64,000 nt of DNA from Betaproteobacteria bacterium (lineage in GTDB: Bacteria; Pseudomonadota; Gammaproteobacteria; Burkholderiales; Rhodocyclaceae), in assembly GCA_009782565.1 (NCBI GenBank), contig WRIU01000010.1, forward strand, positions 21,871 to 85,870. The letters are read 5' to 3'. Positions within the stretch are counted from its first letter, which is position 1. Each line of letters begins with the position of its first letter. Position numbers and translations under genes: made by a program. This document shows positions 19,060 to 28,955 of this stretch, in pieces. Under the pieces are notes generated by a model, which had not been told where the DNA came from, did not search any database, and worked only from the letters and a program-made list of their open reading frames with translations.

Positions 19060-19377
19060 ATGAAAATCTTCAACACTGGCATCGTTTCCATCCCTCTCGA
19101 ATGGCGCCCAATAGCTCGCGTGTTTACGGCTTTGGGCGACGAGAACCGGCAGCGCATCCTGCTGTTGTTCGACAAGGGCGAACGGCTCAACGTAGGCCGG
19201 ATTGCTTCTGTGTCGACGCTGGCCCGCTCCACGGTATCGCATCACCTCAAGATACTTCACGATGCAGGCGTGCTGTGCTCGGAAAAGATCGGCAAGGAAG
19301 TCTGGTTCTGGATCAATCGGCACTGGCTGGAAGAAACGCTAGGCAATGTGCTCGGCTATGTGCGGCAGAATTGCTGA
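19060..19377 (+). CDS. ArsR-family winged-helix regulator
   Basis: 105-aa DNA-binding protein. After a short leader comes the ArsR fold: IARVFTALGDENRQRILLLF, then a recognition helix region with LARSTVSHHLKILHDAGVL and a wing. No metal-binding Cys pair typical of metalloregulators is seen in the helix, so the signal is unknown. Its divergent position next to aceA suggests that it controls the shunt genes. Start is uncertain: ATGs at 18967, 18988 and 19018 are in frame, and none has a strong ribosome site; 19060 keeps the operator region free. Confidence 0.75.
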   Translation: MKIFNTGIVSIPLEWRPIARVFTALGDENRQRILLLFDKGERLNVGRIASVSTLARSTVSHHLKILHDAGVLCSEKIGKEVWFWINRHWLEETLGNVLGYVRQNC

Positions 19378-19447
19378 AAGCCGTATCGGATACAATCCCG
19401 CCCCCCTGAGGGATAGGGAATCTAGGCTCAAATTTTTTTAATCAAAC

Positions 19448-21658
19448 ATGTCGAAAATTATGGATATGACAAATTCACGTTTTGTAAAGATCGTGATCCG
19501 CGCCGTTTTGCGCGTCCTATTTCGCATCTTGGCACGGTTGCTCTTTCGCGTACGGGTACAGGGGATGGATGAAGCCCTGGCGGTGGGGAATGGACAGCGT
19601 TCGCGGCTGCTGGTGATCGCCAACCATGAGTCCTTTCTCGATGGCATCCTGCTGGGGCTGTTTTTGCCGGTCGAGAAACCAGTGTTCGTCGTGCACACCG
19701 AATACGTAAAGCGTCCGCTCTTGCGGTTCAGCCTGAATGTAACGGCCGATTACCTGCCGATTGCTCCGAGCAATCCAATGGCGGTAAAGCAGATCATCCG
19801 GCTGCTCGAATCCGGGCGACCGGTCGTGATCTTCCCGGAAGGCCGGATCACCTTGACCGGGGCGCTGATGAAGGTCTATGAAGGCCCTGCTTTTGTGGCA
19901 GCAAAAACCGGGGCGACCTTGCTGCCGGTACGGTTGGACGGGTTGAGCCGCAGTTATTTTTCAAAAATGGCCCACTGGCCGCGAAAACTTTTTCCGCGCA
20001 TCACGCTCACGATACTGCCGCCCACGGCGCTGCCGATGCCAGAAGCCCCCAATGCCAAAGTGCGCCGCCATAAATCGGGGGAAGCCCTGCGCCGCCTGAT
20101 GCAGGAAATGGCGCTGGCTCAACCGCAACAGCGTACGCTCTACAGCGCGCTGTGCGACGCGATCAGGCTCCACGGCCGCCGCCGCCGCGTCGTGGAAGAC
20201 ATCAGGCAGGTGGAATATACCTATCATGACCTGCTGAAAATGTCCCTCGCCCTTGGGCGATTGGCCGGACGCATCACCGAACCCGGCGAAAGGGTGGGTT
20301 TGCTCCTGCCTAACATGACGCCGACCCTCGGACTTTTTCTCGGCCTTGGCGCGTTTGGAAGAGTCCCGGCGATGCTCAACTACACGGCGGGCGTCGATGG
20401 GATGCAGGCCGCGTGCGAGGCCGCCCAGATCCGCACCCTGATTACCTCGCATGCCTTCGTTGAGCAGGCGAAACTTGCCGATAAGCTCGCCGCCTTGCAG
20501 GGGCTGGAGCGCATCGTCTATCTCGAAGACCTGCGCGAGGGGATGACTTTCCGTGACAAGCTCTGGCTGATGGGGTGGGCGCTATGGTTCCCGCGCCAGG
20601 TGGAAGCCGAGGCAAGCACTGAAGACGCGGCAGTGGTGCTCTTCACTTCGGGTTCCGAGGGCAAGCCCAAGGGGGTGGTGCTCTCGCACCGCGCCGTCCT
20701 CGCCAACGTCGCACAAATCCGCGCCATTATCGATATCACGCGCGATGACCGCGTATTGAACGTGCTTCCCATTTTCCATTCCTTCGGCCTCACCGCAGGG
20801 ACTTTTTTGCCGATCTTCACGGGCGCGAGCGTTTTTCTATACCCCTCGCCGCTGCATTACCGGGTGATTCCGGAACTGGCCTACGACCGCGCCTGCACGG
20901 TGTTGTTCGGCACGAGCACCTTCCTCGGCAATTACGCGCGTTTCGCGCACCCCTACGATTTCTACCGCCTGCGCTATGCCGTTTCCGGCGCGGAAAAGCT
21001 CTCCGCCGCAGTGCGCGAACAGTGGTTTGAGAAGTTCGGCATCCGCATCCTGGAAGGGTACGGCGCGACCGAAACCGCGCCGGTCATCGCGGTCAACACC
21101 CCGATGGCCTACCGCAGCGGAACCGTGGGCCAATTTCTGCCCGGTATCGAACACCGGCTGCAACCCGTGCCCGGCATCGAGCGCGGCGGGGTGCTGCATG
21201 TGCGCGGCCCCAATGTGATGAGCGGCTATCTGAAGGCGGACAACCCTGGCGTGCTGCAAGCGCCCGTTTCGAGCGAGGGGCCGGGCTGGTACGAAACGGG
21301 GGACATTATCGAGGTCGATACCGACGGCTTCGTACACATCGTTGGGCGGGTCAAGCGTTTCGCCAAGGTCGCCGGTGAGATGGTGAGCCTGGAAGCGGTG
21401 GAAAAACTGGCGCAGACAGCTTCTCCCGATGAGTTTCACGCTGCTTCCAGCCAGCCCGACGCGGGCAAGGGCGAGGCGCTGGTGCTCTTTACCACCGACG
21501 GGCAGGTCAACCGCGCGGCCTTGCAGAAAGCGGCGCAACAACTGGGGTTCTCTGAATTATCTATTCCGAAGAAAGTCGTGCGGGTGGATGAGTTGCCACT
21601 CCTTGGGACGGGCAAAACCGATTACGTCACTTTGAAGCGCATGGCGGAAGAAGCTTGA
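19448..21658 (+). CDS. aas: Bifunctional acyl-ACP synthetase / lysophospholipid acyltransferase
   Basis: 736 aa, close to E. coli Aas (719). The N-terminal ~220 residues are a PlsC-type acyltransferase (NHESFLD with the HX4D motif, FPEGRIT). The C-terminal ~480 residues are an AMP-forming acyl-ACP synthetase (FTSGSEGKPKG, EGYGATETAP, YETGDII). Together they re-acylate 2-acyl-lysophospholipids at the inner membrane face. Two genes downstream is the lysophospholipid flippase lplT, the usual partner, with an amidohydrolase between. The three genes touch or nearly touch, so this is an operon. Confidence 0.92.
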   Translation: MSKIMDMTNSRFVKIVIRAVLRVLFRILARLLFRVRVQGMDEALAVGNGQRSRLLVIANHESFLDGILLGLFLPVEKPVFVVHTEYVKRPLLRFSLNVTADYLPIAPSNPMAVKQIIRLLESGRPVVIFPEGRITLTGALMKVYEGPAFVAAKTGATLLPVRLDGLSRSYFSKMAHWPRKLFPRITLTILPPTALPMPEAPNAKVRRHKSGEALRRLMQEMALAQPQQRTLYSALCDAIRLHGRRRRVVEDIRQVEYTYHDLLKMSLALGRLAGRITEPGERVGLLLPNMTPTLGLFLGLGAFGRVPAMLNYTAGVDGMQAACEAAQIRTLITSHAFVEQAKLADKLAALQGLERIVYLEDLREGMTFRDKLWLMGWALWFPRQVEAEASTEDAAVVLFTSGSEGKPKGVVLSHRAVLANVAQIRAIIDITRDDRVLNVLPIFHSFGLTAGTFLPIFTGASVFLYPSPLHYRVIPELAYDRACTVLFGTSTFLGNYARFAHPYDFYRLRYAVSGAEKLSAAVREQWFEKFGIRILEGYGATETAPVIAVNTPMAYRSGTVGQFLPGIEHRLQPVPGIERGGVLHVRGPNVMSGYLKADNPGVLQAPVSSEGPGWYETGDIIEVDTDGFVHIVGRVKRFAKVAGEMVSLEAVEKLAQTASPDEFHAASSQPDAGKGEALVLFTTDGQVNRAALQKAAQQLGFSELSIPKKVVRVDELPLLGTGKTDYVTLKRMAEEA

Positions 21659-21660
21659 GC

Positions 21661-22908
21661 ATGGGTGGGCATCATTCGTTTTTAAGCCGCCGCCGTTTCC
21701 TCAAGACCGTTTTCCTGGGGGCAGCGGGGGTCTCAGGCGCAATGTTTGCCTACGCGCGCAAACCTTTTCTGGTCAATCCCTGCCTCAACCCCGTGGATAC
21801 AGCCTTGGAGCAAAGTCCGTGGCTAACGCGCATCTGGCAGGGGCTCGATCCCGCACAGGTCTGGGATTGCCATGTGCACCTGGCGGGGATCGGGGACAGC
21901 GGCCATGGGCTATATGTTGGGCAAAAGCTTCAAAACCTGTGGCATCCGGTGCTCTACAGCCAGCGCCTGTTCTATATGAACGCAGGCTGCGTCTCGACAG
22001 AACCCGGAACCGTCGATGAAAATTATGTGCGTCGGCTTGCGCTGCTTACGCGAAACATGCCTGCCGGAGTCAAGGCGATGCTCTTTGCTTTTGACTGGTA
22101 TCACGACGATAACGGAGAGCCGGTTCCCGAATTGAGCACGTTCTGTGTGCCAGACGGCTATGCCCGCCAAATGGCAGAAGAATATCCTGACGTGTTTGAA
22201 TGGGTCGCTTCGATACATCCCTACCGGCCTGACGCGATCGACAGGCTGGAAGCGGCTGTCGCGCAAGGCGCGCGGGCGGTGAAGTGGCTGCCCGCAGCGC
22301 AGAACATCGACCCGGCCTCGAAGCGGTGCGATGCCTTTTTTGCTACGCTCACGCGTTTGCGCCTTCCCTTGGTGATTCATTGCGGGGAAGAAAAAGCGGT
22401 ACAGAGTGTCACCCTCAACCATTTCGGCAACCCTCTGCGCTTGCGCCGGGCGTTGGACGCGGGTGTGAGGGTCGTGGTGGCGCATTGTGCAAGCCGTGGT
22501 GAAGACGATGACTTCGACAGACCGGGAACCCGGCAAAAGAGCTTCAATCTTTTTGCCCGCCTCATGGAGCGGGACGAATGGAAAGAAAACCTCTTCGGCG
22601 ACATTTCGGCTACTGCGTTGCTCAACCAGAAGCCTGAAGTGCTCCGAACCCTGCTTACGCGCGAAGATTGGCACGGCCGACTGCTCAACGGCTCCGACTA
22701 TCCCTTGCCGGGGATACTTCCATTGATTTCCCTGCCTTTGCTCGCTCGGTACGGCTTGTTGCCGAAAGAGGCGTTGCCCGACTTGCGGGCACTACGCCAG
22801 GCTAATGCCCTGTATTTCGATCTGGCACTCAAGCGTTCCTTGAATTGGCAGGGGAAATCCTTTCCGGCTCGGGTATTCGAGACCCGCGCGTTTTTTGGAG
22901 CAGCGTAA
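21661..22908 (+). CDS. Tat-exported amidohydrolase (family 2)
   Basis: 415 aa. The start carries a twin-arginine-like signal (SRRRFLKTVFLGAAGVSG), so export in a folded, metal-loaded state is likely. The TIM-barrel has the metal-dependent hydrolase signature: D-x-HVHL near residue 68, a catalytic His in VIHCGEE, AHCAS, and the late NGSDYPLPG aspartate. The substrate is unknown. It is 2 bp after aas and immediately before lplT, so it belongs to the lysophospholipid repair operon; hydrolysis of a lipid-derived amide or ester is an inference only. Confidence 0.75.
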   Translation: MGGHHSFLSRRRFLKTVFLGAAGVSGAMFAYARKPFLVNPCLNPVDTALEQSPWLTRIWQGLDPAQVWDCHVHLAGIGDSGHGLYVGQKLQNLWHPVLYSQRLFYMNAGCVSTEPGTVDENYVRRLALLTRNMPAGVKAMLFAFDWYHDDNGEPVPELSTFCVPDGYARQMAEEYPDVFEWVASIHPYRPDAIDRLEAAVAQGARAVKWLPAAQNIDPASKRCDAFFATLTRLRLPLVIHCGEEKAVQSVTLNHFGNPLRLRRALDAGVRVVVAHCASRGEDDDFDRPGTRQKSFNLFARLMERDEWKENLFGDISATALLNQKPEVLRTLLTREDWHGRLLNGSDYPLPGILPLISLPLLARYGLLPKEALPDLRALRQANALYFDLALKRSLNWQGKSFPARVFETRAFFGAA

Positions 22909-24279
22909 ATGAATGATGGTCCCCAGCCTCCTGGCGGCGAGGGTGGTCAACACTCCCAGTTCTACCTTCTGCGGGAACGCCGTTTCTGGCCGCTCTTCGC
23001 CACGCAGTTCCTGGGCGCTTTCAACGACAACGCCTACAAGAACGCCTTGCTGGTGTTGCTGACCTTCGGGGCTGCTTCATGGATGGGCGTGGGACAGGAA
23101 GTGAAAGTGCTTTCCAATCTCGCTGCGGGCCTGTTCATCCTGCCGTTCTTCCTGTTTTCCGCCACTGCCGGGCAACTGGCTGACAAGTTCGACAAGGCAC
23201 TGCTCGCGCGTTGGGTGAAGGCGCTCGAAATTTTCATCATCCTGCTCGTGGCCTTGGGTTTCTGGCTGCGAAGCCTGCCCGTGCTTCTTGCCGCGCTCTG
23301 CCTGCTTGGGCTGCAATCCACCCTGTTCGGGCCGCTGAAATACGCAATTCTGCCGCAACACCTGCGACCCAACGAACTCGTGGGCGGCAACGCGCTGGTG
23401 GAAGCGGGAACCTTTGTTGCCATCCTGCTCGGTACGCTCACCGGAGGGCTGCTCGCCGGATTAGATGACGGTGGCGTCATATGGATCGTCGCTATCTGCT
23501 TCATCGTGGCACTCGGCGGGTTTCTCGTAAGCTGGCACATCCCCACTGCGCCCGCGCCCGCACCGGAACTGAAAATTTCGCTCAATCCGCTTGCCGAAAC
23601 CTTGCGCTGCATTGGTCTGGCGCGCCGGGAACGTAGCGTTTTTCAGTCCATTCTCGCGGCTTCATGGTTCTGGGCCTACGGTGCATTGTTATTGACACAG
23701 CTTCCCATCTACACCGAAACGGTATTGGGGGGGAACGAAGCTCTGGTTACGGTATTGCTCGCGGTGTTCTCGATAGGCATCGGTTCCGGGTCGCTCATTT
23801 GCGAGAAACTCACGCGCCGACGTGGCAAGGCAGTCGAACCGGGACTGGTTCCAATTGGGGCACTGGGTATGACGATTTTCGGGCTTGATCTGGCATTGGG
23901 CGCGCCCGGTAACGCTTCCGGCACGTTGCAACCACTCGCTGACATGCTGCACCGGGGAAGTACTTGGCGAGTTTTTTTTGATCTGTTGATGCTGGGTGGC
24001 TTCGGGGGCATCTACTGCGTACCGCTCTACGCGCTCATACAACAACGCGCCCAGGCTGAGTACCGTGCCCGGATCATCGCCGCGAACAACATCCTCAACG
24101 CGCTTTTCATGGTTGGGATCTTTGTCGGTGCGGCGGCGTTCCTGGGCAAAGGGTTCAGCATCCCGGCGCTCTTCCTCTGTGCGGCCGTGCTGCATGGCAT
24201 CATCACGATCTACATTTTCAGCGTCGTACCGGAATTTATCATCCGCGCAATGGTGTGGTTGGGGTGGCGGCGGGAGTGA
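22909..24279 (+). CDS. lplT: Lysophospholipid transporter, MFS family
   Basis: 456-aa major-facilitator protein with about 12 membrane helices. It opens with the LplT hallmark FWPLFATQFLGAFNDNAYKNAL and includes the GPLKYAILPQHL segment. LplT flips lysophospholipids to the inner leaflet, where Aas re-acylates them. Its ATG directly follows the stop codon of the amidohydrolase gene. In some species LplT is fused to Aas; here they are separate. Confidence 0.88.
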   Translation: MNDGPQPPGGEGGQHSQFYLLRERRFWPLFATQFLGAFNDNAYKNALLVLLTFGAASWMGVGQEVKVLSNLAAGLFILPFFLFSATAGQLADKFDKALLARWVKALEIFIILLVALGFWLRSLPVLLAALCLLGLQSTLFGPLKYAILPQHLRPNELVGGNALVEAGTFVAILLGTLTGGLLAGLDDGGVIWIVAICFIVALGGFLVSWHIPTAPAPAPELKISLNPLAETLRCIGLARRERSVFQSILAASWFWAYGALLLTQLPIYTETVLGGNEALVTVLLAVFSIGIGSGSLICEKLTRRRGKAVEPGLVPIGALGMTIFGLDLALGAPGNASGTLQPLADMLHRGSTWRVFFDLLMLGGFGGIYCVPLYALIQQRAQAEYRARIIAANNILNALFMVGIFVGAAAFLGKGFSIPALFLCAAVLHGIITIYIFSVVPEFIIRAMVWLGWRRE

Positions 24280-24378
24280 ATTCCGGATTCCATTTCCCGC
24301 CCGAGAACCTGCTGCCCTCGATGCGGAAAATGGAAACGGTGTTTGCAATCATTGCCTCATCAAGAAGCGGGCAGACGA

Positions 24379-24669
24379 TCAGCGGTAGCGGCGGTATCTG
24401 CCATTGTCGTACCGCCGTACATCACGGCGCGGTTCATACCTGTGACGTGCGACATAACGAGGAGGCGTGACGTAGTGTGTCTCTTCATAAATGACGGGCT
24501 GTGGCGTGGATGCCGCGAGAATGGCCGCAGGCAACAGCAGGGGCGCCAACAGGATGTCGCGGACAAGGTGCCCATTGTGGTGGTTGCGAGCCAAAGCGGG
24601 AGTGCTGAAACAGGTACCGGCAACGATCAAGGCGGCCAGCGTGATGCGCGAGGTTTTGCGAAATTCCAT
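24379..24669 (-). CDS. Small secreted basic protein, unknown function
   Basis: 96 aa. A signal peptide (about residues 1-26, ending PALA) precedes a short hydrophobic patch (ILLAPLLLPAAILAA) and a tail rich in Arg and Tyr (RHRYEPRRDVRRYDNGRYRRYR). No family is recognised; such YR-rich tails occur in small periplasmic or outer-membrane-associated proteins. The start at 24669 has a good AGGAGA ribosome site and gives a clean signal peptide. It ends about 100 bp from the end of lplT, convergently. Confidence 0.65.
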   Translation of the reverse strand: MEFRKTSRITLAALIVAGTCFSTPALARNHHNGHLVRDILLAPLLLPAAILAASTPQPVIYEETHYVTPPRYVARHRYEPRRDVRRYDNGRYRRYR

Positions 24670-24883
24670 GATGCTCTCCTTGGTGATGGCCGCTTGCGTC
24701 ATTTCATCGCGAAGCGGCGGTCTTGAACATGGCTGTAACGATACCCGTTCGTGTCGGCTCGATCTTGTCTGGGCGGTAACGATTTGTAAGCGTTTGTAGG
24801 GTGCGACCGGAACGATCAACGAGCTTTCCTGCCGGTCTTCATGGGATAATCACACCCCTTTAGCGTTGCTTCATTTCTTTTTC

Positions 24884-25861
24884 ATGTCCGTATCCCTACC
24901 CGATTTTTCCCCAGCCCACCTCGTCGTCGCGGGCGACGTCATGTTCGACCGTTACTGGCACGGCGCAACCACGCGCATTTCACCCGAAGCGCCAGTGCCC
25001 ATCGTGAAAGTGGAAAATGATGAATACCGCGCGGGTGGCGCGGGCAATGTGGCGCTGAACGCGGCTTCATTGGGTGCGGCGGTCAGCCTTGTCGGGTTGG
25101 TCGGGCAGGATGAAGCGGCGCGGCTGCTGGCCGAAAAACTCTCTGCGGGCGGCGTGCAATGTTGCCTGGTCGACATGCCGGAACATCCGACGATTACCAA
25201 GCTGCGGATCGTCAGCCGTCACCAGCAACTCATCCGGCTCGATTTTGAAAACGATTTCACCAGCGTGAAAACGTCGGGCATCGAAGAGCGTTTCACAACC
25301 TTGCTCGATGACGCCAATGCGGTCGTGTTCTCCGACTACGGCAAAGGTACGCTTGCCCAGGTGGCAATGCTGATCAGCGCTGCGCGCACACGCGGATTGC
25401 CGGTGGTTGTCGACCCCAAGGGCACGAATTTCTGGCGCTATCGCAATGCCTCGGTCATTACCCCGAACATGGGTGAGTTCGAGGCGGTTGTCGGCGTATG
25501 CCCGGATGAGGCGACCGTGCGCGAGCGTGGCGAAGCCCTGCGCGAGCACCTCTCATTGGAAGCCTTGCTCATCACGCGCTCGGAACGCGGCATGACCCTG
25601 TTGCAAAAAGGCCAGCCGCCGCTCGATCTTCCCACCCATGCCCGCGATGTATTCGATGTGACCGGCGCGGGTGATACCGTGGTGGCTACGCTCGGTGTCT
25701 GTCTGGCCCGGGGGCTCGACTTGCCTCAAGCCACTCAGTTTGCCAATGCCGCCGCCGGAATCGTGGTCGGCAAGCTCGGAACCGCTGCCGTGAGCCGCAC
25801 CGAGTTAGCTGGGATATTGGCACGTTCCGATCACGGCCAAAAAACAGGAGATTCCCCATGA
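24884..25861 (+). CDS. hldE1: D-glycero-beta-D-manno-heptose-7-phosphate kinase
   Basis: Makes heptose-1,7-bisphosphate for LPS core. 325 aa of PfkB/ribokinase fold: [11 protein letters not shown], the substrate loop [11 protein letters not shown] and the catalytic DVTGAGDTV. Only the kinase half of E. coli HldE is present, so this is the separate RfaE1/HldA-type enzyme and the adenylyltransferase must be elsewhere. The ATG at 24884 is preferred to an upstream TTG. It opens a six-gene LPS core operon, and its stop overlaps hldD by ATGA. Confidence 0.92.
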   Translation: MSVSLPDFSPAHLVVAGDVMFDRYWHGATTRISPEAPVPIVKVENDEYRAGGAGNVALNAASLGAAVSLVGLVGQDEAARLLAEKLSAGGVQCCLVDMPEHPTITKLRIVSRHQQLIRLDFENDFTSVKTSGIEERFTTLLDDANAVVFSDYGKGTLAQVAMLISAARTRGLPVVVDPKGTNFWRYRNASVITPNMGEFEAVVGVCPDEATVRERGEALREHLSLEALLITRSERGMTLLQKGQPPLDLPTHARDVFDVTGAGDTVVATLGVCLARGLDLPQATQFANAAAGIVVGKLGTAAVSRTELAGILARSDHGQKTGDSP

Positions 25862-26820
25862 TGATCGTCACCGGCGGAGCCGGTTTCATCGGTAGCAACA
25901 TCGTACAGGGGTTGAATGCCCGAGGTATCAGCGACATCCTGGTCGTCGATGACCTCTCCGATGGCCGTAAGTGCCTGAATCTCTCCGACGCCAACATCCG
26001 CGACTATCTTGACAAAGACGACTTCCTCGCCCGCGTGGAGAAGGGCGAGACTTTCGGCAGTGTTGAGGCGGTGTTCCATGAAGGGGCTTGTTCTACCACG
26101 ACCGAGTGGGATGGCCGTTTCATGATGAAGGTGAATTTTGAATACACCAAGGCGATCCTTTCCTGGTGCGTGACGCGCAAGACGCCGTTCATCTACGCTT
26201 CCTCGGCTGCGGTTTACGGCATGGGGCCGACCTTCCGCGAAGCTCGGGAGTTCGAGTGCCCGCTCAATGCTTACGCTTATTCCAAATTCCTGTTCGATTG
26301 CCACTTGCGCGCGCGTATCCAGGGCATCTTCAGCCAGGTGGCCGGACTGCGCTATTTCAATGTTTACGGCCCACGGGAGCAACATAAGGGCGCAATGGCG
26401 AGCGTGGCATTCCATATGGATACGCAATTGCAGAACAGCGGTCGGCTGCGCCTTTTTGAAGGTTCGGACGGTTACGGGCCGGGCGAGCAGCAGCGCGATT
26501 TCATCCATGTCGACGACGTGGTGGCCGTCAACCTGTGGTTGCTCGATAACCCACAGATTTCCGGCATTTTCAACGTTGGCACGGGCAGGGCGCAGAGTTT
26601 CAACGATGTCGCGCGAGCCGCGATTGACTGGTATCGACAGCGCGAGGATCACAGTTTCGGCGGCATCGACTATATCCCCTTCCCCGACCATCTCAAGGGG
26701 CGTTATCAGAGCTTCACCGAGGCTGACCTTTCCGCGCTGCGTGCGGCGGGGTTCGAGCGCCCCTTCATGGATGTCGCCGCAGGTGTGCCGCGCTACCTCG
26801 ATTGGCTGCACCGCGATTGA
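25858..26820 (+). CDS. hldD: ADP-L-glycero-D-manno-heptose-6-epimerase
   Basis: Last step of ADP-heptose synthesis, inverting C6. 320-aa short-chain dehydrogenase fold with the NAD motif [11 protein letters not shown], the SSAAVYG strand and a Y-x3-K pair in [11 protein letters not shown]; the [11 protein letters not shown] segment is typical of HldD. Start overlaps the kinase stop (ATGA), and the heptosyltransferase waaF begins right after its stop. Confidence 0.95.
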   Translation: MMIVTGGAGFIGSNIVQGLNARGISDILVVDDLSDGRKCLNLSDANIRDYLDKDDFLARVEKGETFGSVEAVFHEGACSTTTEWDGRFMMKVNFEYTKAILSWCVTRKTPFIYASSAAVYGMGPTFREAREFECPLNAYAYSKFLFDCHLRARIQGIFSQVAGLRYFNVYGPREQHKGAMASVAFHMDTQLQNSGRLRLFEGSDGYGPGEQQRDFIHVDDVVAVNLWLLDNPQISGIFNVGTGRAQSFNDVARAAIDWYRQREDHSFGGIDYIPFPDHLKGRYQSFTEADLSALRAAGFERPFMDVAAGVPRYLDWLHRD

Positions 26821-27855
26821 ATGCCTGAAACAATGCGAAAAATCCTGATCGTAGGGCCGTCGTGGGTGGGCGACATGGTTATGGCGCAGAGCCTTTTCAT
26901 GAGTCTGAAAGCCGGTGGCGAATGTGAGATCGACGTGCTTGCCCCGGCCTGGTCACTGCCGGTTCTTGCTCGGATGCCCGAAGTGCGGCGCGGCATTGTG
27001 ATGCCGCTTGGGCATGGCCGGTTTGGCCTCGGCACACGTCGGCGTTTGGGGAAGGAACTTGCCAGCGAAGGTTACGATCAATCCATCGTGTTGCCCGGTT
27101 CGTTCAAATCGGCGCTCGTGCCGTTTTTCGCCCACATCCCGCAACGTACCGGCTTTCGCGGGGAGATGCGCTACGGGCTTATCAACGATATGCGCCCGCT
27201 TGACCGTAGCCTGCTGCCAATGACAGTACAGCGGTTCGTCGCCCTCGGCCAGACGCGCGAAACCGCTGCTGCGCCCATTTCTTTCCCAACACCCCGGCTC
27301 CACGCGGATTCCGCCAACCAGGCGGCGCTGCGGGAACGCTTCAAACTCGATTCCGCGCGTCCGTCCATCGCCTTCATGCCTGGCGCGGAATACGGCCCGG
27401 CCAAGCAATGGCCGCCTACGCACTACGCCAAGCTGGCGCACCTGCTCGCGGCGCGCGGTTTTCAAGTCTGGGTGTTGGGTTCGGAAAAAGACAACGCGGT
27501 TGCTCGCCCGATTGCCAACGGCAACCCCTCGGTGATCGACCTCACGGGCAAAACCAGCCTCGGCGACGCGGCAGACCTCATTGCACTTGCCCGTGTCGCC
27601 GTCTGCAACGATTCCGGCCTGATGCACGTCGCTGCCGCGCTCGATGTGCCGCTCGTCGCCCTCTTTGGCTCCTCCAGCCCGGAACACACGCCGCCGCTCG
27701 CCCGCCAGGTCGTCATCGAAACCCTCCGGTTATCGTGTGCGCCCTGTTTCGAGCGGCAATGCCCGCTCAAGCACACCCATTGCCTGACCGGCATTGCCCC
27801 CGAAAAAGTGCTTGCGGCGCTGGAACCCTTCATCAGTTCTTCTTCATCCTCCTGA
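26821..27855 (+). CDS. waaF: ADP-heptose:LPS heptosyltransferase II
   Basis: Adds the second heptose to the inner core. 344-aa GT9 enzyme starting with ILIVGPSWVGDMVMAQSL; family motifs PGAEYGPAKQWP, DLTGKTSLGDAADLI and NDSGLMHVAAALDVPLVALFGSSSP are present. The GPSWVGDMVM version is typical of WaaF rather than WaaC. An ATG four codons downstream is an alternative start. Confidence 0.93.
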   Translation: MPETMRKILIVGPSWVGDMVMAQSLFMSLKAGGECEIDVLAPAWSLPVLARMPEVRRGIVMPLGHGRFGLGTRRRLGKELASEGYDQSIVLPGSFKSALVPFFAHIPQRTGFRGEMRYGLINDMRPLDRSLLPMTVQRFVALGQTRETAAAPISFPTPRLHADSANQAALRERFKLDSARPSIAFMPGAEYGPAKQWPPTHYAKLAHLLAARGFQVWVLGSEKDNAVARPIANGNPSVIDLTGKTSLGDAADLIALARVAVCNDSGLMHVAAALDVPLVALFGSSSPEHTPPLARQVVIETLRLSCAPCFERQCPLKHTHCLTGIAPEKVLAALEPFISSSSSS

Positions 27856-27857
27856 CA

Positions 27858-28955
27858 ATGCGGATACTGCTGGTCAAAACCTCTTCGCTCGGTGACGTCA
27901 TCCACACTCTGCCTGCCGTCACCGACGCGACGCGGGCGCTTCCCGGCATCCGTTTCGACTGGGTCGTGGAAGAAGCCTTTGCCGAAATTCCTGCCTGGCA
28001 TCCGGCGGTGGAACGGGTGATTCCGGTAGCGCTGCGCCGTTGGCGGAAACATCCTTTCGCCCGTGCCACGCACGCGGAATGGAAAGCCTTTCGCGCCTCC
28101 CTCGATGCAACTCCTTACGATTTCGTGCTCGACGCGCAGGGTTTGATAAAAAGCGCCTGGCTTGCCCTCAAGACACACGCCCACATACATGGATTCGCTT
28201 TCCGCTCGGCGCGCGAGCCTCTGGCAAGCCTTGCCTATGCCCATCGCCATACCGTGCCTTGGGGACGGCATGCCGTGCGCCGTGTGCGCGAACTCTTCGC
28301 TGCCGCGCTTGGCTACCCTCTGCCGGAAAACGCTCAAGGGGACGACGACGGCGCGAGCTTCGCCGACGCTGCCGCCTACGGACTGGATCGCGCCCGCATG
28401 CTGGTCGGCGAAGCCGCCGTAGTGGAAACGGCGAATGATGCCCCCCGGCTGGTTTTTCTGCACGGAACCACCTGGCCCACCAAACACTGGCCGGAAAACT
28501 ACTGGCGCGAGCTTGCCCGCCTCGCCACCGGAGCCGGTTGGAGCGTCCGGCTGCCTTGGGGGTCTGAGGCAGAACACGAACGCGCCCAACGCATCGCAAA
28601 GGACCTTACTGGCGCACACGTTCTGCCCCGCCTACCGCTCGTGGGAGTCGCTGCCGAATTGTCCGCTGCCGCTGCCTGCGTGGCCGTCGACACCGGCCTC
28701 GGCCACCTCGCCGCCGCCCTGGATGTTCCCACGCTGTCGCTCTTTGGCTCGACAAGCCCCGATCTGACTGGCGCGTGGAGCCGCCGCCAGCGCCACCTTG
28801 CCACAGATTTTCCCTGTGCGCCGTGCCTGCGAAAAACCTGCACGCTTCGATCTTCCGCCTCCGGCACATCTGCGCCGTTGCTTGCCGTCGATACGCCCTG
28901 CTTCGCACGCCTGTCGCCGGAGAGGGTGTGGAACGCGCTTGGCGCGATGCGATGA
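27858..28955 (+). CDS. waaC: LPS heptosyltransferase I
   Basis: Adds the first heptose to Kdo2-lipid A. 365-aa GT9 enzyme starting MRILLVKTSSLGDVIHTLPAVTD, the WaaC signature, with HGTTWPTKHWPE and VDTGLGHLAAALDVPTLSLFGSTSP further on. The ATG at 27858 is right after the waaF stop; longer frames only read through waaF. Its stop overlaps the next start by ATGA. Confidence 0.93.
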   Translation: MRILLVKTSSLGDVIHTLPAVTDATRALPGIRFDWVVEEAFAEIPAWHPAVERVIPVALRRWRKHPFARATHAEWKAFRASLDATPYDFVLDAQGLIKSAWLALKTHAHIHGFAFRSAREPLASLAYAHRHTVPWGRHAVRRVRELFAAALGYPLPENAQGDDDGASFADAAAYGLDRARMLVGEAAVVETANDAPRLVFLHGTTWPTKHWPENYWRELARLATGAGWSVRLPWGSEAEHERAQRIAKDLTGAHVLPRLPLVGVAAELSAAAACVAVDTGLGHLAAALDVPTLSLFGSTSPDLTGAWSRRQRHLATDFPCAPCLRKTCTLRSSASGTSAPLLAVDTPCFARLSPERVWNALGAMR

